A stretch of 5,716 nucleotides of DNA from Clostridiales bacterium UBA8153 (GTDB lineage Bacteria > Bacillota > Sulfobacillia > UBA8153). The notes beneath the pieces were generated by a model that saw nothing but the letters and a program-made list of their open reading frames with translations, was not told the origin of the DNA and did not search any database. Where the stretch lies: the NCBI GenBank assembly GCA_003449495.1, contig DMHJ01000211.1, forward strand, positions 741-6,456. Reading direction: 5' to 3'. The position numbers and the translations under genes were made by a program. Shown in pieces: positions 1 to 5,716 of the stretch (the first letter of the stretch is position 1; each line of letters begins with the position of its first letter).

Positions 1-7
1 CAGGGGG

Positions 8-406
8 TCACCCCACCCACCTGCACCGGCCACCGCTCTCCTGCGCAGAGTGCACCGACCGCAGAGGGGTCGGATGGAGTCCCCTGTTTCGGTGGAGTTC
101 CTGCAAGATCTCCACTTGCATGGTTAGCTCTCCCACCTTGGCCCGGGGGCTCGCAGCGCCTGCTCCGGCCCGGTCCGCGGCTGCTTCCGGAGTGCCTCCG
201 CCCCCCCCTGCCAGGAACTCATCCCGCCAGCGGGTGAGTGCGAAGACAGGAACCTTGACCTCCCGGGAGACAGTTTCGATGTCCTCTGCCCGGAGCACCC
301 TTAGGCCTACCTCCGCCTTTTTCTTACCCCACCACCGGTGTTTCTCTTTCCCCTGGACAACTGCACCCCCAGTAGGAAGCACTGCTCCCATCCCGGCTCC
401 CCTCAT
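8..406 (-). pseudogene. IS3-like transposase orfA (HTH subunit), probably frame-disrupted remnant
   Basis: On the minus strand the reading frame gives a basic N-terminus (KEKHRWWGKKKAEVGLRVL), then a helix-turn-helix-like segment (EDIETVSREVKVPVFALTRW) followed by RDEFLAGG, and near the end AKVGELTMQVEILQE. This order, HTH then a leucine-rich K-GELTM-EIL coiled segment, is typical of orfA of IS3-family elements, which binds DNA and is fused to the catalytic OrfB by programmed frameshifting. Between the two conserved blocks the frame reads a low-complexity Gly/Ala stretch. The neighbouring frame there reads AEALRKQPRTGPEQALRA, the expected family-like linker, so two compensating one-base indels are likely. 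A better start than 406 is the ATG at 391, preceded by GAGGGGAG on the minus strand. OrfB would lie beyond the left edge and is not seen. I cannot identify terminal inverted repeats. The exact IS family is inferred, not proven. Confidence 0.62.
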
Positions 407-590
407 TATTTCGTGTCCAGGGCTAGCGGGTGCAGCCTAATTTCGCCCTATGTCGCCCCTCGGCGCATAGTATCACCGCATTACCGCACCACCTCCTTAC
501 CGTCAGGAAGCGCCCGGCTACCCCGCCGGCAAACCCGCACCCACCTGCCGGCCTGTGGGGCGGCATGCTCAAAGCGAGCCAGCGCCCGAT
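407..590. other. Intergenic stretch without a convincing gene
   Basis: This stretch between the transposase remnant and the ftsH promoter holds no reading frame with recognisable protein sequence. Its only notable element is a minus-strand match to a Shine-Dalgarno sequence (AAGGAGGTG, positions 490-498) that leads into an ATG-CGG-TGA dead end. It may contain one end of the insertion sequence, but the other end is outside the window, so no inverted repeat can be matched. Confidence 0.5.
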
Positions 591-619
591 TTGTCTTTTC
601 CCGTCCCCTATGCTACAAT
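591..619 (+). promoter_or_regulatory. Sigma-A type promoter of ftsH with extended -10
   Basis: The -35 box TTGTCT lies at 591-596 and the -10 box TACAAT at 614-619, separated by exactly 17 bases. A TG sits one base upstream of the -10 (611-612), giving the extended form TGCTACAAT. Each hexamer is close to the consensus (TTGACA and TATAAT). Transcription should begin near 625-627, leaving a leader of about 55 bases before the ftsH start. The promoter also argues against translation starting at the in-frame ATG at 555, which lies upstream of it. Confidence 0.8.
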
Positions 620-620
620 A

Positions 621-641
621 GACCAGGTTTATCGCCAGGTC
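621..641 (+). promoter_or_regulatory. Imperfect palindrome at the ftsH transcription start
   Basis: GACCAGG (621-627) and CCAGGTC (635-641) pair except for a central A-A mismatch, around a seven-base spacer TTTATCG. The element begins two bases after the -10 box and covers the predicted start site. It could be an operator for a dimeric repressor or a 5'-terminal mRNA stem. It does not match the CIRCE heat-shock operator (TTAGCACTC-N9-GAGTGCTAA), and I do not recognise a regulator for it. Confidence 0.35.
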
Positions 642-660
642 GTCTTGCATCTTCCGGGAG

Positions 661-670
661 AGGGGAGGGG
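661..670 (+). promoter_or_regulatory. Ribosome binding site that fixes the ftsH start
   Basis: The purine run AGGGGAGGGG ends ten bases before the ATG at 681. It is the only Shine-Dalgarno-like sequence near an in-frame start that lies downstream of the promoter, so it supports ATG 681. Confidence 0.7.
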
Positions 671-680
671 AAGTAGCTCG

Positions 681-2489
681 ATGAACCGGCTGTTCCGCAG
701 CCTTGCCTTTTACCTGTTGCTGCTTGTTCTGACCATATCCGTAGCCAACATGTTCACGGCGCGAGACCAACGCGCTCAGGACATAGGCTACTCACAGTTT
801 CTCCATTATGTCCACACTGGTGCCATCGCTTCTGTGACCATCGTTGACGGCAGATCGGTCAGCGGCACGCTTAAGGATGGGACCGAGTTTCGCACGGTCA
901 TTACACAGGACCCGGAGCTCTACCGTCTGATGCACGAAAAGGGCGTGCAGATCACCTTTGAGCTTCTGCCCGAGCCTCCGTGGTGGAGCGCGCTGCTCAC
1001 TACCATGTTGCCGGTGCTGCTGGTAGTAGGGGCGTTCTTTTTCGTGATGCAGCAGAGCCAGGGCGGCAGCAATCGCGTAATGCAGTTCGGCCGTAGCCGT
1101 GCCCGCATGCATAGCGAAGGACGCAAACCTTCAGTGACCTTCGATGATGTGGCGGGTTGCGACGAGGTTAAGGAAGAGCTCGCCGAGGTCGTGGATTTTC
1201 TCAAACAGCCCAAGCGCTACCAGGAGATGGGTGCGCGCATCCCCAAGGGTGTACTGCTGGTCGGGAGCCCCGGGACCGGCAAGACGCTGGTGGCGCGAGC
1301 CGTAGCCGGCGAGGCGGGCGTACCCTTCTACTCCAACAGCGGCTCCGACTTTGTGGAGATGTTCGTCGGCGTGGGGGCTTCCCGGGTGCGGGACCTGTTC
1401 GAGCAGGCCAAACGCCATGCGCCCGCCATCGTGTTTATCGACGAAATCGATGCGGTGGGGCGCATGCGCGGCGCGGGCTATGGTGGCGGGCACGACGAGC
1501 GTGAGCAGACACTGAACCAGCTCTTGGTCGAGATGGACGGGTTCGCCGTCAATGAAGGGATCATCGTCATGGCGGCCACCAACCGCCCGGACGTGCTCGA
1601 TCCGGCCCTGCTGCGTCCCGGTAGATTTGACCGGCAGATTACCATTGACCGCCCGGACCTGCGCGGACGAGTTGCGATATTTAAGGTGCACACCAAAGGC
1701 AAGACCTTGGATCGGGACGTGGAGCTTGAGGTTTTGGCTAAGCGTACGCCCGGCTTTACCGGTGCGGACATAGAGAACCTGGTGAACGAGGCGGCGCTAC
1801 TGGCCGTGCGCAACCGCCGCCGGCGGGTAAGCATGAGCGACATGGAGGAAGCCATCGACCGGCTGCTGGGAGGGCCGCAGCGCAAGAACCGGCTGCTATC
1901 GGAACGGGAAAAGCGCATCGTGGCCTTCCACGAGTCGGCCCATGCCATCGTAGCCAACCTGCTACCCAACACCGACCCGGTGCATAAGGTCTCCATTATA
2001 CCCAGGGGAGCGGCCCTGGGGTACGTGCTGCAGCTGCCCATAGAGGATAGGTACCTGGTGACCAAGTCGGAGATCCTGGACCGGATCACGTCGGCACTGG
2101 CCGGGCGGGCCGCGGAAGAGATGATCTTTAGTGAGATCTCCACCGGGGCTTCCGATGACCTGGAGAAGGCCACCAAGCTGGTGCGGAAAATGGTCATGGA
2201 GTTTGGCATGAGCGACCAGTTGGGTCCGCTCACCTTCGGGACCAAGCACGAACAGGTCTTCCTGGGACGAGACATTTCTCGCGATCGTAATTACTCTGAA
2301 GAGGTGGCCGCCGCCATCGACCAGGAGGTGCGGTCTCTAGTGACCGGGTGCTATGAGCGGGCTGAAAGCCTCCTGGTGGCCAACCGTGACAAACTCTTCC
2401 GGGTAGCCGAGGCGCTCTTGGAAAAGGAGACCTTGGAGGGCTCCGAACTACAAGACCTGCTGAACGGGACTGAAGAGAAGGCAAGCTAG
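681..2489 (+). CDS. ftsH: ATP-dependent zinc metalloprotease FtsH
   Basis: A 602-residue membrane-anchored AAA+ protease that unfolds and degrades membrane and short-lived cytosolic proteins as a hexamer. Visible in order: transmembrane segment 1 (about 8-24), an extracytoplasmic FtsH_ext domain (about 25-102), transmembrane segment 2 (about 103-123), then the AAA domain with Walker A GSPGTGKT (195-202), pore loop MFVGVG (227-232), Walker B IVFIDEID (250-257), and the second region of homology with arginine fingers R312 and R315. The M41 protease domain carries zinc motif HESAH (417-421), with D493 as the expected third ligand in TGASDD. The start at 681 is chosen from the promoter, the ribosome binding site and the hydrophobic N-terminus. 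The second residue of Walker A (P to S) and the zinc motif (HEAGH to HESAH) differ from the usual forms, but every ligand and the catalytic glutamate E418 are kept, so it should be active. The length is slightly short because the C-terminal tail is brief. It is probably monocistronic, given the hairpin on its stop codon. Confidence 0.97.
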   Translation: MNRLFRSLAFYLLLLVLTISVANMFTARDQRAQDIGYSQFLHYVHTGAIASVTIVDGRSVSGTLKDGTEFRTVITQDPELYRLMHEKGVQITFELLPEPPWWSALLTTMLPVLLVVGAFFFVMQQSQGGSNRVMQFGRSRARMHSEGRKPSVTFDDVAGCDEVKEELAEVVDFLKQPKRYQEMGARIPKGVLLVGSPGTGKTLVARAVAGEAGVPFYSNSGSDFVEMFVGVGASRVRDLFEQAKRHAPAIVFIDEIDAVGRMRGAGYGGGHDEREQTLNQLLVEMDGFAVNEGIIVMAATNRPDVLDPALLRPGRFDRQITIDRPDLRGRVAIFKVHTKGKTLDRDVELEVLAKRTPGFTGADIENLVNEAALLAVRNRRRRVSMSDMEEAIDRLLGGPQRKNRLLSEREKRIVAFHESAHAIVANLLPNTDPVHKVSIIPRGAALGYVLQLPIEDRYLVTKSEILDRITSALAGRAAEEMIFSEISTGASDDLEKATKLVRKMVMEFGMSDQLGPLTFGTKHEQVFLGRDISRDRNYSEEVAAAIDQEVRSLVTGCYERAESLLVANRDKLFRVAEALLEKETLEGSELQDLLNGTEEKAS

Positions 2490-2523
2490 CCGGGTCGGTG
2501 CTGGCGACCGGCCCCGGCTTTCC
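2488..2523 (+). terminator. Candidate intrinsic terminator of ftsH
   Basis: AGCCGGG (2488-2494) pairs perfectly with CCCGGCT (2513-2519), and an alternative inner stem GGTCG (2493-2497) with CGACC (2505-2509) is also possible. The hairpin begins on the last two bases of the ftsH stop codon and is followed by only a short T run (TTTCC), so termination may be partial. Position and stem strength support the call; the weak T tract lowers it. Confidence 0.5.
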
Positions 2524-2902
2524 AGACACCTCACCCTTCCGGGCGGCTCCGGGTCGCCTAGAAATTCTCCGGTCAGGACAATCTAGGGGCAGGCTTGCCT
2601 TGCCGGCGTCACCGGGGATACCCGGAAGGCAGGTGGGCTGGCCCGGACCGGAAGCATCGCGATTATACATGCCTGCTCTCCAGCCGGCGGGCAAGGAGAA
2701 CCGGGCCGCCGGGCCCGGCGGAGCTTCGCCCGGAAAGTGCTACCCCGTGAAGTCCTGCTCCCGGTTCGGGGGAGAGCGGTTTGATGGCCCGGTTACCAGT
2801 CTGCTTCCAGGGCAGGCCAGATACACCCGAAGGGGGCGAAGACCTGGTGATGGAGGCCGGCCGCTCTTTCTAGAATGTGGACGGCTCTACCGACCAGGAC
2901 AC
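2524..2902 (+). other. Intergenic segment rich in stem-loops; possible structured leader or small RNA
   Basis: No recognisable protein is encoded here. One frame is open from GTG 2498 into ymfF, but its product is a Gly/Pro/Arg-rich string without domain features. Several local helices can be drawn. CCTAGA (2557-2562) pairs with TCTAGG (2582-2587), with an inner TCC/GGA stem. A nine-pair helix 2593-2601/2626-2634 encloses CCGGG-GATA-CCCGG (2612-2625). GGCTGG (2636-2641) pairs with CCAGCC (2680-2685). CCGGGCC-GCCG-GGCCCGG spans 2701-2718. CTCCC (2758-2762) pairs with GGGAG (2770-2774), and TTACCAG (2793-2799) with CTGGTGA (2844-2850). I could not match it to RNase P, SRP RNA, tmRNA, T-box or common riboswitch signatures. 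GC-rich DNA forms hairpins by chance, so function is uncertain. A promoter for ymfF should lie here; TAGAAT at 2871-2876 is a possible -10 without a good -35. Confidence 0.4.
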
Positions 2903-4204
2903 ATGCTCGGGGACTTTCGCGTGGTTATGCTGGAGAACGGCACCAGGGTTCATCTGATGCCCACCGATCGGTTTAGGACCCTTACCGTACGGGCGTACCT
3001 ACAGCATCGCCTGGAACCCGGGACCCACACTGAGATAGCGCTGGTCACGCGTTTAGTCGGCCGGGGGTGCCGTAGGTGGCCGACGGCCCAGGCCTTGGCG
3101 CGTCATTTGGACAGTCTTTACGGTACGGCCGCGGGCTCCGGCGTGGGAAAGAACGGCATGGTGCAGCTGGCCTACTTTCACATGGAAATGCCCGCCGAGG
3201 CGTACCTCCCGGCAGGAGCCAGCGTTACCGGTCCTGCCCTCGCCACTTTGGGCCAGCTGATGACCGCTCCGCTGATTCACGACGATGCCTTTCCCCAAGA
3301 TGTGGTGGCCCAAGAAGCGAGTTACTTGGCCCGGGATATCCGGGGCCTCATCAATGACCGCACCCGGTATTCGGTGTTGCGGTGTACCGAGGAGATGTGC
3401 CGGAATGGACCCCAGGGTCTAAGTGAGCTGGGTAGACTGGAGGATTTGGAGAATCAAGACCCGCGGAAACTGTACCGCCGGTACCGGGAGCTGCTGGACC
3501 ATGGTCCCATGGACGTTTTTGCCGTCGGGCCCATGCCCGCCGGTACCGGCGAACTGCTGCTGACTACGTTTGACTTTCCGCGTCATCCCCTTCCCGTCGA
3601 GGCCGGTGCGGTCCCGCCCAGACCGGCGTCTGGCGTAAGGCAGGTCGTGGAGGAGCTGGACATCGGCCAGGCCCGACTATGCTTGGGACTACGCTACGGC
3701 ATTCCTCCGGGTCATCCCGATCATTACGCGCTGCTGATGTATGACGGCATCCTGGGAGGATTTCCCCACTCCAAGCTGTTCATGCATATCCGCGAGCTGG
3801 CCGGCTTCTCTTACGACGTCTGGTCCTTTGTGTACACCGCACTGGGCTTTCAGTATGTCGTGGCCGGGGTGAGCCCGGACCACCACCGGCAGGTCATTGA
3901 CATCATCGAAGAGCAGCGCCGGCAGCTGGCCCAGGGCGAGGTATCCGGCCACGAATTGGAATCCACCCGGGCCGCCTTGGTCGGCAGGGCCCGGGCCGTC
4001 CGGGACAGTCCGGCCAGGATGATCGGCGCATCTTACGCCGGGCTTCTCAATGGACGGATAGATTCGCCAGAAGAGCAAGTAGCCTTTCTGCACGAGGTAA
4101 AGTTGGACGACGTGGTACGGGTAGCCCAGAGTGTCGAGCTGGACACCGTATACCTACTGGCTCCGGGGGGAGGGGGCACCTCTGCACCGGCGGACCCTAG
4201 CTAA
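2903..4204 (+). CDS. ymfF: M16 peptidase-like protein, YmfF type (non-catalytic partner)
   Basis: A 433-residue protein with two M16-type halves. The N-terminus (VVMLENGTRVHLMPTDRF, residues 8-24) matches the family opening, and the C-terminal half shows DGILGGFPHSKLF (281-293) followed by HIRELAGFSYDVWS (295-308), the conserved REx-G-Y region of M16 proteins. At the place where active members carry HxxEH, this protein has ALVTRLVGRGC (46-56), so the zinc site is absent, as is usual for YmfF. It is therefore expected to act as the structural half of a heterodimer with the next gene. NCBI names this family EF-P 5-aminopentanol modification-associated protein (spelled YfmF); the biochemical role is not settled. 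ATG 2903 gives the normal family length; only a weak AGGA (2896-2899) precedes it at short spacing, and upstream in-frame extension looks noncoding. It has no signal peptide. The Gly-rich tail (421-433) overlaps a purine run that may serve as ribosome binding site for ymfH. Confidence 0.85.
   Translation: MLGDFRVVMLENGTRVHLMPTDRFRTLTVRAYLQHRLEPGTHTEIALVTRLVGRGCRRWPTAQALARHLDSLYGTAAGSGVGKNGMVQLAYFHMEMPAEAYLPAGASVTGPALATLGQLMTAPLIHDDAFPQDVVAQEASYLARDIRGLINDRTRYSVLRCTEEMCRNGPQGLSELGRLEDLENQDPRKLYRRYRELLDHGPMDVFAVGPMPAGTGELLLTTFDFPRHPLPVEAGAVPPRPASGVRQVVEELDIGQARLCLGLRYGIPPGHPDHYALLMYDGILGGFPHSKLFMHIRELAGFSYDVWSFVYTALGFQYVVAGVSPDHHRQVIDIIEEQRRQLAQGEVSGHELESTRAALVGRARAVRDSPARMIGASYAGLLNGRIDSPEEQVAFLHEVKLDDVVRVAQSVELDTVYLLAPGGGGTSAPADPS
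4165..4176 (+). promoter_or_regulatory. Purine-rich Shine-Dalgarno-like run inside the end of ymfF
   Basis: GGGGGGAGGGGG is the only strong ribosome-binding-like sequence near the start of ymfH. It lies 35 bases before ATG 4212, too far for direct use, but five bases before an in-frame CTG at 4182. Either initiation uses the rare CTG, or ymfH is translated by coupling to ymfF termination at 4204. Confidence 0.35.
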
Positions 4205-4211
4205 CCCGCTC

Positions 4212-5489
4212 ATGCCCCGGGGGCTACACCAGTTTCTGGGTGCGGCCGGGCTCTCCGTGTGGGTCCTGCCTACTCCCGGTTTTGCCCGCTTTCACGCTGC
4301 GCTGACCTTCCCCTTCGGAGCTCTGGACCTCCGGTACCGCAGGGACGGCCGGGAAGTGGTCCTGCCTTCCGGTATCGCTCACTTCCTCGAGCACCAGGTG
4401 TTCACTGCCGAAGCGGGTAGCGTCATAGCCGATTTCGCGCGCTTGGGAGCCTCCGCCAATGCCTTCACCGGCAACGACCAGACCACCTTCGTGTTCTCCA
4501 CCACCGAGCACTTTGACGAGTGTCTGGCTCTGCTGCTCTCCTTCCTGCGGAGACCGACCTTTGATGGTGAGAGCGTGGAAAAGGAGCGGGCCGTCATCGG
4601 GCAGGAGATCTGCATGTACCGGGACATGCCCGAAGTCCGGGGGGCCCTCAACTTGCGGGAGGTCCTGTACTCAGAGCACTCCCTAAAATACGACGTCGCG
4701 GGCAGCATCGACAGCATCCGGTCGGTAGACGCGGCCGCGCTCCAGGAGGTCTATGATACCTTCTACCACCCGGCCCGGGCCATCTTGTTTGTGGCTGGAG
4801 ACTTGGAGCCAAGTGCCGTTATCAGGCAGGTGGATGCCATCCCCCTAGGGGAGCGGGGGAAGCCCTTCGCCATCGAGCGCCACCGGTACCACGAGCCGGA
4901 AGGTGCCCGGCTACCCTTGGTGGAAGTGCGGTTACCGACCTCCCTGCCCCTGGTACATGTGGGATTCAAGGATAGCTTCCCGCCCATGGCCGGCCGGGAG
5001 GTGGTCAGGCGGGAACTTCTGGCCGATCTAGTCCACTACAGCCTGTTCGGCAGGACCTCCGACTTCTACTGGGAGCTGTATGAGCGCGGCCTTACCGGGA
5101 ACATGTTTAGTGCCGGCTACGAAGCCGGCCCGGACTACGGCCTGACGGTGGTGGCCGCGGAGACTCCGGATCCGCTCGGCCTCGCCGAGCAGGTGCTCCG
5201 GGCCGTAGAGCATGCCCATGCCCATGGCTTGGATGAAGCCGCACTGGAGCGAGGCAAGAGAAGGATGCTGGGGAGTCTGGTGTCCATGTTCAACCACGGC
5301 GATTCCGTGGGGCAGACGGTGAGCTCCCAGCTATTACAGGACCTGGAGCCCCTGGAGATCCTGGACCTGGCCGCCAGTGTTACTCCCGAGGCGGCCCACC
5401 GCCTGTTGGCCGACTTCATGCAGGTTCGTCACCACGCCGTATCCATCGTCTGGCCGGACGCCACCACCGGCTCAAGCTGCACCGGGTAG
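4212..5489 (+). CDS. ymfH: M16 family zinc metallopeptidase, YmfH type (catalytic partner)
   Basis: A 425-residue M16 protein with an intact inverted zinc motif HFLEH (57-61) in the context GIAHFLEHQVF. H57 and H61 are zinc ligands, E60 is the catalytic base, and E132 in ERAVIGQEI is the expected third ligand. Other family landmarks are GASANAFTGNDQTTF (79-93), FYHPARAILFVAGDL (184-198) and, in the C-terminal half, LFGRTSDFYWELYERG (278-293). It probably pairs with YmfF, encoded seven bases upstream, to form the usual M16 heterodimer in which one subunit carries the zinc. It appears cytoplasmic, with no signal peptide. NCBI names the family EF-P 5-aminopentanol modification-associated protein (spelled YfmH); the true substrate is unknown to me. 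Start choice: ATG 4212 puts the conserved opening LHQFLGAAGLSVWVLPTPGF near the N-terminus. An in-frame CTG at 4182 is better placed for the ribosome binding site, and a GTG at 4131 would overlap ymfF by 74 bases. Confidence 0.92.
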   Translation: MPRGLHQFLGAAGLSVWVLPTPGFARFHAALTFPFGALDLRYRRDGREVVLPSGIAHFLEHQVFTAEAGSVIADFARLGASANAFTGNDQTTFVFSTTEHFDECLALLLSFLRRPTFDGESVEKERAVIGQEICMYRDMPEVRGALNLREVLYSEHSLKYDVAGSIDSIRSVDAAALQEVYDTFYHPARAILFVAGDLEPSAVIRQVDAIPLGERGKPFAIERHRYHEPEGARLPLVEVRLPTSLPLVHVGFKDSFPPMAGREVVRRELLADLVHYSLFGRTSDFYWELYERGLTGNMFSAGYEAGPDYGLTVVAAETPDPLGLAEQVLRAVEHAHAHGLDEAALERGKRRMLGSLVSMFNHGDSVGQTVSSQLLQDLEPLEILDLAASVTPEAAHRLLADFMQVRHHAVSIVWPDATTGSSCTG

Positions 5490-5516
5490 ATCGTTCATCG
5501 TCTCTCGCCGCCGGGC

Positions 5517-5524
5517 AGAGGAAG
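5517..5524 (+). promoter_or_regulatory. Ribosome binding site for a downstream open frame
   Basis: AGAGGAAG sits with its AGGA core eight bases before ATG 5531. It is well spaced and marks a probable translation start 41 bases after the ymfH stop, suggesting a third gene in the same transcript. No terminator hairpin is visible between them. Confidence 0.4.
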
Positions 5525-5530
5525 CGTTAG

Positions 5531-5716
5531 ATGGACCCCGGAGCGTGAGTCTCATGGGTTACCCTGACCCGCCGGTCCCGGCGTATCCTCAGGCTCCTCC
5601 TCGTGGTGACCATCACCTGGGCCGGACTGCGGTTCAGATGGTCCCGGCACTACGTATCCGAGCGGGTGATTAGGGGGCCTGGGGGGGAAGGGCCCGGGGC
5701 TTTCGGCCGGGGCAGA
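5531..5716 (+). pseudogene. Start of a possible membrane-anchored protein with a broken frame, partial
   Basis: From ATG 5531 the frame reads five codons (MDPGA), then TGA at 5546-5548, then stays open to the window edge for 56 codons. The readthrough part contains a classic positively charged plus hydrophobic segment, RRSRRILRLLLVVTITWAGL, like a signal anchor, followed by RFRWSRHYVSERVIRG. An alternative is that the real start is ATG 5554, which has GGAG at 5540-5543. It is one base out of phase with the hydrophobic frame, and loss of a single G in ATGGGTT would join them (MVTLTRRSRR). Either a sequencing error, a mutation, or an unrecognised start codon is involved. I do not recognise the protein family, and the gene runs off the right edge. 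The alternative overlapping frame 5377-5673 reads Pro-rich nonsense. Confidence 0.35.

Noticed and set aside
555..680. 42-residue N-terminal extension of FtsH from ATG 555
   Set aside because: It would include the -35 and -10 boxes, has no hydrophobic or family-like sequence, and ATG 681 has the ribosome binding site and the expected N-terminal transmembrane segment.
1131..2275. Long minus-strand open frames inside ftsH (186 and 265 codons)
   Set aside because: They are antisense to a well-conserved gene and read low-complexity Ser/Arg/Gly-rich sequence; they are by-products of GC-rich codon use.
2641..2657. Resemblance of GGACCGGAAGCA to the conserved loop of SRP RNA
   Set aside because: The surrounding sequence lacks the complementary stem and the rest of the SRP RNA core.
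2498..2902. Open frame from GTG 2498 in phase with ymfF, giving a 568-residue protein
   Set aside because: The extra 135 residues are Gly/Pro/Arg-rich without domain features, overlap the ftsH terminator hairpin, and exceed the normal family length. Family-like sequence begins just after ATG 2903.
4131..4211. GTG 4131 as the ymfH start
   Set aside because: It would overlap ymfF by 74 bases, has no ribosome binding site, and the added residues do not resemble the family N-terminus.
5208..5226. Short repeat CATGCCCATGCCCATGG
   Set aside because: It simply encodes AHAHG within an intact ymfH and is too short to count as a repeat element.
5377..5673. 98-codon plus-strand frame overlapping the end of ymfH
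   Set aside because: Most of it is an out-of-frame shadow of ymfH, and the rest is Pro/Arg-rich with no ribosome binding site at its start.
5680..5715. GGCCCGGGGC-TTTC-GGCCGGGGC as a terminator
   Set aside because: The two arms are nearly direct repeats; only an imperfect GCCCGG/CCGGGGC pairing is possible and no T tract follows within the window.

Overview
The window looks like a GC-rich, Gram-positive genome, most likely a thermophilic or anaerobic member of the Bacillota (Clostridia-like). I base this on three things: a consensus-like sigma-A promoter, a purine-rich GGGGAGGGG ribosome binding site, and a tandem pair of M16 peptidase-like genes of the YmfF/YmfH type, which is characteristic of Bacillota. 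Genus cannot be read from the sequence alone.

Layout from left to right. Positions 8-406 (minus strand) hold the remnant of an insertion-sequence orfA, the helix-turn-helix subunit of an IS3-like transposase, with two apparent single-base frame errors in homopolymer runs. Positions 407-590 carry no convincing gene. A strong extended -10 promoter (591-619), an imperfect palindrome at the predicted transcription start and a purine-rich ribosome binding site lead into ftsH (681-2489). This encodes a complete membrane-anchored AAA+ zinc protease with all key catalytic motifs, but with the uncommon variants GSPGTGKT (Walker A) and HESAH (zinc motif). A GC-rich hairpin starts on the ftsH stop codon and probably terminates or attenuates the transcript.

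Positions 2524-2902 are noncoding as far as I can judge, although one frame happens to be open. The segment is packed with locally self-complementary stems and may be a structured leader or small RNA. It is followed by ymfF (2903-4204, M16-like without the zinc motif) and ymfH (4212-5489, M16 with an intact HxxEH motif). The two are seven bases apart and almost certainly form an operon and a heterodimer, with YmfH supplying the zinc site and YmfF a partner fold.

Downstream of ymfH, 5531-5716 contains a well-placed ribosome binding site and the start of what looks like a membrane-anchored protein. Its reading frame is broken near the start, by an in-frame TGA or a one-base shift, and it runs off the window.

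The shared theme is proteolysis: FtsH for membrane and regulatory protein turnover, and the M16 pair for a processing role still poorly defined in the family (NCBI product names associate it with EF-P modification). I see no CRISPR array, tRNA, rRNA or clear new multi-gene system. The most promising unexplained element is the structured 2524-2902 intergenic segment.
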